Shown here piece by piece: positions 34,246 through 36,168 of a DNA stretch of 36,168 nt; position 1 is the stretch's first letter, and every line of letters begins with the position of its first letter. Position numbers and translations under genes: made by a program. The notes below the pieces were generated by a model. The model had not been told where the DNA came from. It did no database searches and saw only the letters and a list, made by a program, of their open reading frames with translations. The stretch is from Eubacteriales bacterium (lineage in GTDB: Bacteria > Bacillota > Clostridia > Christensenellales > UMGS416): positions 1-36,168 of the forward strand of contig JAQUVY010000013.1 of the NCBI GenBank assembly GCA_028693155.1. Direction: 5' to 3'.

Positions 34246-35667
34246 CTAAACCGAAGGCGCGTCCGTTCCGGTCTTTTTGGTGCGAGCGGCCAGAAAGGCC
34301 GGCAGCGCTTCGCGCCCCAGCGCGGTGACCGGCTTTACCCACTTGCCCGTGTAGAGGTGGCGGTGCATCAGGACAAAGCGGATGGGCTCGTCGATGTAAC
34401 AGCAGGCAAAGATGACCAGGAACGGTGCCTTCCACACCAGGCCGCTGAGGCAAACAAAGGGCAGCAGCATGGCGTACATAAAGGCGATCTCCAAAATGGT
34501 GCCGAAGGACGCGTCGCCCGCCGAACGGAAGGTGTCGTTTTGCACCCAGTTGCTCATGCGCAGCACCGCCGCCACGCAATAGATCATCAGCATCCCCGTG
34601 CCCAGGCGCAGAGATTCACCTGACAGGCTCATGACCCGCAGCAAGGGGGTATGAACCGCGAGCAGCAACAGGCACACGCCGAAAATACACCCGGCGCACA
34701 GATACACCAGGCGTTTGGCCTGGTCGTAAGCCGTTTCCAGCTTTCCCGCGCCCACGTTGTTGCCCACCAGCACCGCCGAAGCGTTGGAAAAGCCGGCAAA
34801 AAAGCCGATGACCAAGCCCTCCAGCGTGCGGAACACGGCGGTGGCGGCAATGGCGTCTTCGCTTTGCCGCCCCAGCACCATGTTGATGACCATGTTGCCG
34901 ACGCCGATCAACAGCTCGTTGCACAAAATGGGAAAACACTTGCGAAAGTATTCCTTTAAAAAGACGCGGTTCCAGCAAAAGTGGCGGCGAAAGGCGAAGA
35001 CATAGGCGTGCTTTTGGATTTTTGCCATCAGCAGGATCACACCCGCATTGACCAGCGCCGCACACACCGTCGCCAGTGCCGCGCCCTGAATCCCCATGGC
35101 GGGCAGGCCAAAGCGCCCGTAGATCAGCACCCAGTTCAAAAAGATGTTGGTCAGCACCGAAGCCACCGCCCCGTACATGGGAATGCGCACCCGCCCGGTG
35201 GAGCGCAGCAGGGCGCTCATGGCCATGGAAAAGATCTGAAACGGGTAGGCAAAGCCGACGATGCGCAGGTAGGTAACGCCCAGCTGCTGAATGGAAGCCT
35301 TGTCGGTATACACCCGCATAATGACCTGCGGGAAAAACAACGCCGACGAGGCGGCCAAGAAGGCCACCGCCATCATGCAGCACAGCGTAACGCCATAAGA
35401 ACGGTTGACGCCGTCATCGTCTTTTGCGCCGTAATACTGGGCAAAAAACAGCATGCCGCCCCCGACGAAGCCCCAATAGCCGGAAAAAATCAGCGAAGAG
35501 AACTGGGCACAAAGCCCCACTGCGCCTACTGTTGTCTGCCCCAGCGGTGCCAGCATCATGGTGTCCACCATGCTGCCGGTGGTGGTAAGCAGGTTTTGCA
35601 GCGCCACCGGCACGGCAATGGCGGCAACGCTCTTTAAAAATTTTTTCCAGGGGAAGGGCTTTTTCAT
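34246..35667 (-). CDS. MATE-family multidrug/organic-cation efflux transporter
   Basis: 473 residues with about 12 hydrophobic helices. MATE landmarks are VPVALQNLLTTTGSMVDTMMLAPLGQTTVGAVGL near the start, FVGGGMLFFAQYYGAKD, and the mid-protein QSEDAIAATAVFRTLEGLVIGFFAGFSNASAVLVGNNVGAGK, which is the start of the second half. MATE proteins export cationic drugs or metabolites in exchange for Na+ or H+. The frame is open upstream, but the ATG at 35667 follows AGAGGTG with a 7-nt spacing and matches the family start. It is upstream of the APH-fold gene on the same strand. Confidence 0.93.
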   Translation of the reverse strand: MKKPFPWKKFLKSVAAIAVPVALQNLLTTTGSMVDTMMLAPLGQTTVGAVGLCAQFSSLIFSGYWGFVGGGMLFFAQYYGAKDDDGVNRSYGVTLCCMMAVAFLAASSALFFPQVIMRVYTDKASIQQLGVTYLRIVGFAYPFQIFSMAMSALLRSTGRVRIPMYGAVASVLTNIFLNWVLIYGRFGLPAMGIQGAALATVCAALVNAGVILLMAKIQKHAYVFAFRRHFCWNRVFLKEYFRKCFPILCNELLIGVGNMVINMVLGRQSEDAIAATAVFRTLEGLVIGFFAGFSNASAVLVGNNVGAGKLETAYDQAKRLVYLCAGCIFGVCLLLLAVHTPLLRVMSLSGESLRLGTGMLMIYCVAAVLRMSNWVQNDTFRSAGDASFGTILEIAFMYAMLLPFVCLSGLVWKAPFLVIFACCYIDEPIRFVLMHRHLYTGKWVKPVTALGREALPAFLAARTKKTGTDAPSV

Positions 35668-36002
35668 CGGGTTCACCTCTTTGCACTGCGCACAGCAGAT
35701 GAAAGGTATCATATCATATTTGGTGAAGAATGGGAATGCGCGCAGGGATAGAGCGCCGGCACGAAAACGGCACCCGGAGCGCGAAAATTTCATCTGCCGA
35801 CGGGGCGGGGAGGTGGGGCGAGCGCGCCGTGTCGGGGGTTCGCACAAAACCGCTTACCTGTGCCTGTGGCAGGATCGTTGAATAAAAAGGGGGAAGCTTT
35901 GCGCACGAAAATCGCTTATGTGTGTCCGCAGGACACACTGCGCTTAGGCAGTTGGCTGAAAGGGCAAGCGAGCCTTTCTGCGAAAGGCTCGCTGTAGGTA
36001 AC
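35668..36002. other. Gene-free region with two strong hairpins
   Basis: No convincing gene. The part next to the MATE gene holds ATATGATATGATACC on the minus strand (near 35712), a possible -10 region without a clear -35. Further right are two perfect inverted repeats: GTGTGTCC/GGACACAC with loop GCA (35920-35938) and AGCGAGCCTTTC/GAAAGGCTCGCT with loop TGC (35967-35993). The second shares its inner 9-bp arms with the tRNA terminator that follows. Confidence 0.6.
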
Positions 36003-36037
36003 AAAAAAAGAGCCTTTCATAGAAAGGCTCTTTTTTT
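36003..36037 (-). terminator. Intrinsic terminator of the tRNA unit
   Basis: GAGCCTTTC/GAAAGGCTC with a 3-nt loop, followed by seven T residues on the minus strand just past tRNA-Leu. The plus strand also has a T-run, so it may act both ways. Confidence 0.9.
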
Positions 36038-36041
36038 GCTT

Positions 36042-36128
36042 TGGTGCGAGAAACAGGACTTGAACCTGCATGAAATTGCTTTCACACGGACCTGAACCGT
36101 GCGCGTCTGCCAATTCCGCCATTCTCGC
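36042..36128 (-). tRNA. tRNA-Leu, anticodon CAG
   Basis: On the minus strand, acceptor GCGAGAA pairs with TTCTCGC, then A and an encoded CCA. The anticodon stem CACGG/CCGTG holds loop TTCAGGT, giving CAG (reads CUG). The long variable arm (TGAAA...TTTCA) marks a class II tRNA, and the T arm has GGTTCAAGTCC. The length of 87 nt including CCA fits. Confidence 0.95.
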
Positions 36129-36134
36129 ATAAGG

Positions 36135-36168
36135 TGGTGGAGGGAGATGGATTCGAACCATCGAAGTC
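36135..36168 (-). tRNA. tRNA-Tyr, 3' end only (cut by window edge)
   Basis: The last 34 nt are present on the minus strand: end of the variable arm GACTTCGA, T arm GATGG-TTCGAAT-CCATC, acceptor TCCCTCC, A and CCA. The variable-arm and T-arm junction resembles tRNA-Tyr. The anticodon is outside the window, so tRNA-Ser or another class II tRNA is not excluded. Confidence 0.65.

Noticed and set aside
33261-35667. MATE transporter plus APH-fold kinase as an acquired antibiotic-resistance cassette
   Set aside because: No transposase, integrase, direct repeats or change in base composition is seen, and both families have many housekeeping members; resistance cannot be claimed from sequence.
35714-36161. 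Open frames on the minus strand between the MATE gene and the tRNAs
   Set aside because: They run through hairpins, the tRNA terminator and the tRNA-Leu gene itself and have no ribosome binding site.

Overview
The window looks like chromosomal housekeeping DNA from an anaerobic, GC-rich Clostridia-type Firmicute, probably a gut lineage. This rests on gene content: an IspH-ribosomal protein S1 fusion, a HutP-family protein, CdaA with a YbbR/CdaR partner, YhaM, a class III (oxygen-sensitive) ribonucleotide reductase with its activase, and ATP-type PEP carboxykinase. Ribosome binding sites are strong AGGAGG types and many genes overlap as ATGA. No phage, insertion sequence, CRISPR array or rRNA was seen.

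Layout. 1-626: 3' part of a LUD-domain gene on the minus strand, divergent from lepA with interleaved promoters. 643-3574: lepA-hemW. 3575-4051: gene-free, with 78-bp tandem repeats and hairpins. 4052-7031: a ZIP metal transporter, a GNAT acetyltransferase and a DUF1015 protein. 7084-12135: aspartate kinase and single-chain FGAM synthase PurL. 12251-13961: a TIM-barrel isomerase/epimerase followed by a substrate-binding lipoprotein with no permease. 13993-14322: a palindrome-rich gene-free stretch between terminators. 14379-16633 (minus): a DUF436 protein and pckA. 16634-17030: divergent control region with two candidate NrdR boxes. 17031-20683: nrdD-nrdG-rlmA. 20690-22119: structured leader, yhaM and a small coiled-coil protein.

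22223-27185 is one compact, mostly overlapping plus-strand run: PAS-PP2C phosphatase, cdaA, cdaR, hutP, cmk and plsC. It is followed, from its own promoter, by the ispH-rpsA fusion. 29388-31650: a PhzF-like isomerase and a CapA-like lipoprotein. 31723-33206: a serine beta-lactamase-like hydrolase broken by an apparent 1-nt deletion. 33261-35667 (minus): a MATE transporter followed by an APH-fold kinase. 36042-36168 (minus): tRNA-Leu(CAG) and the 3' end of a tRNA-Tyr.

The most unusual parts are: the phosphatase-cdaA-cdaR-hutP run, joining a Cys-containing PAS sensor to c-di-AMP synthesis; a terminator placed so that the next promoter starts inside its left arm; the apparently leaderless ispH-rpsA start; and the repeat or hairpin elements in gene-free stretches. 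All functional statements are from reading sequence and family knowledge; no searches were run.
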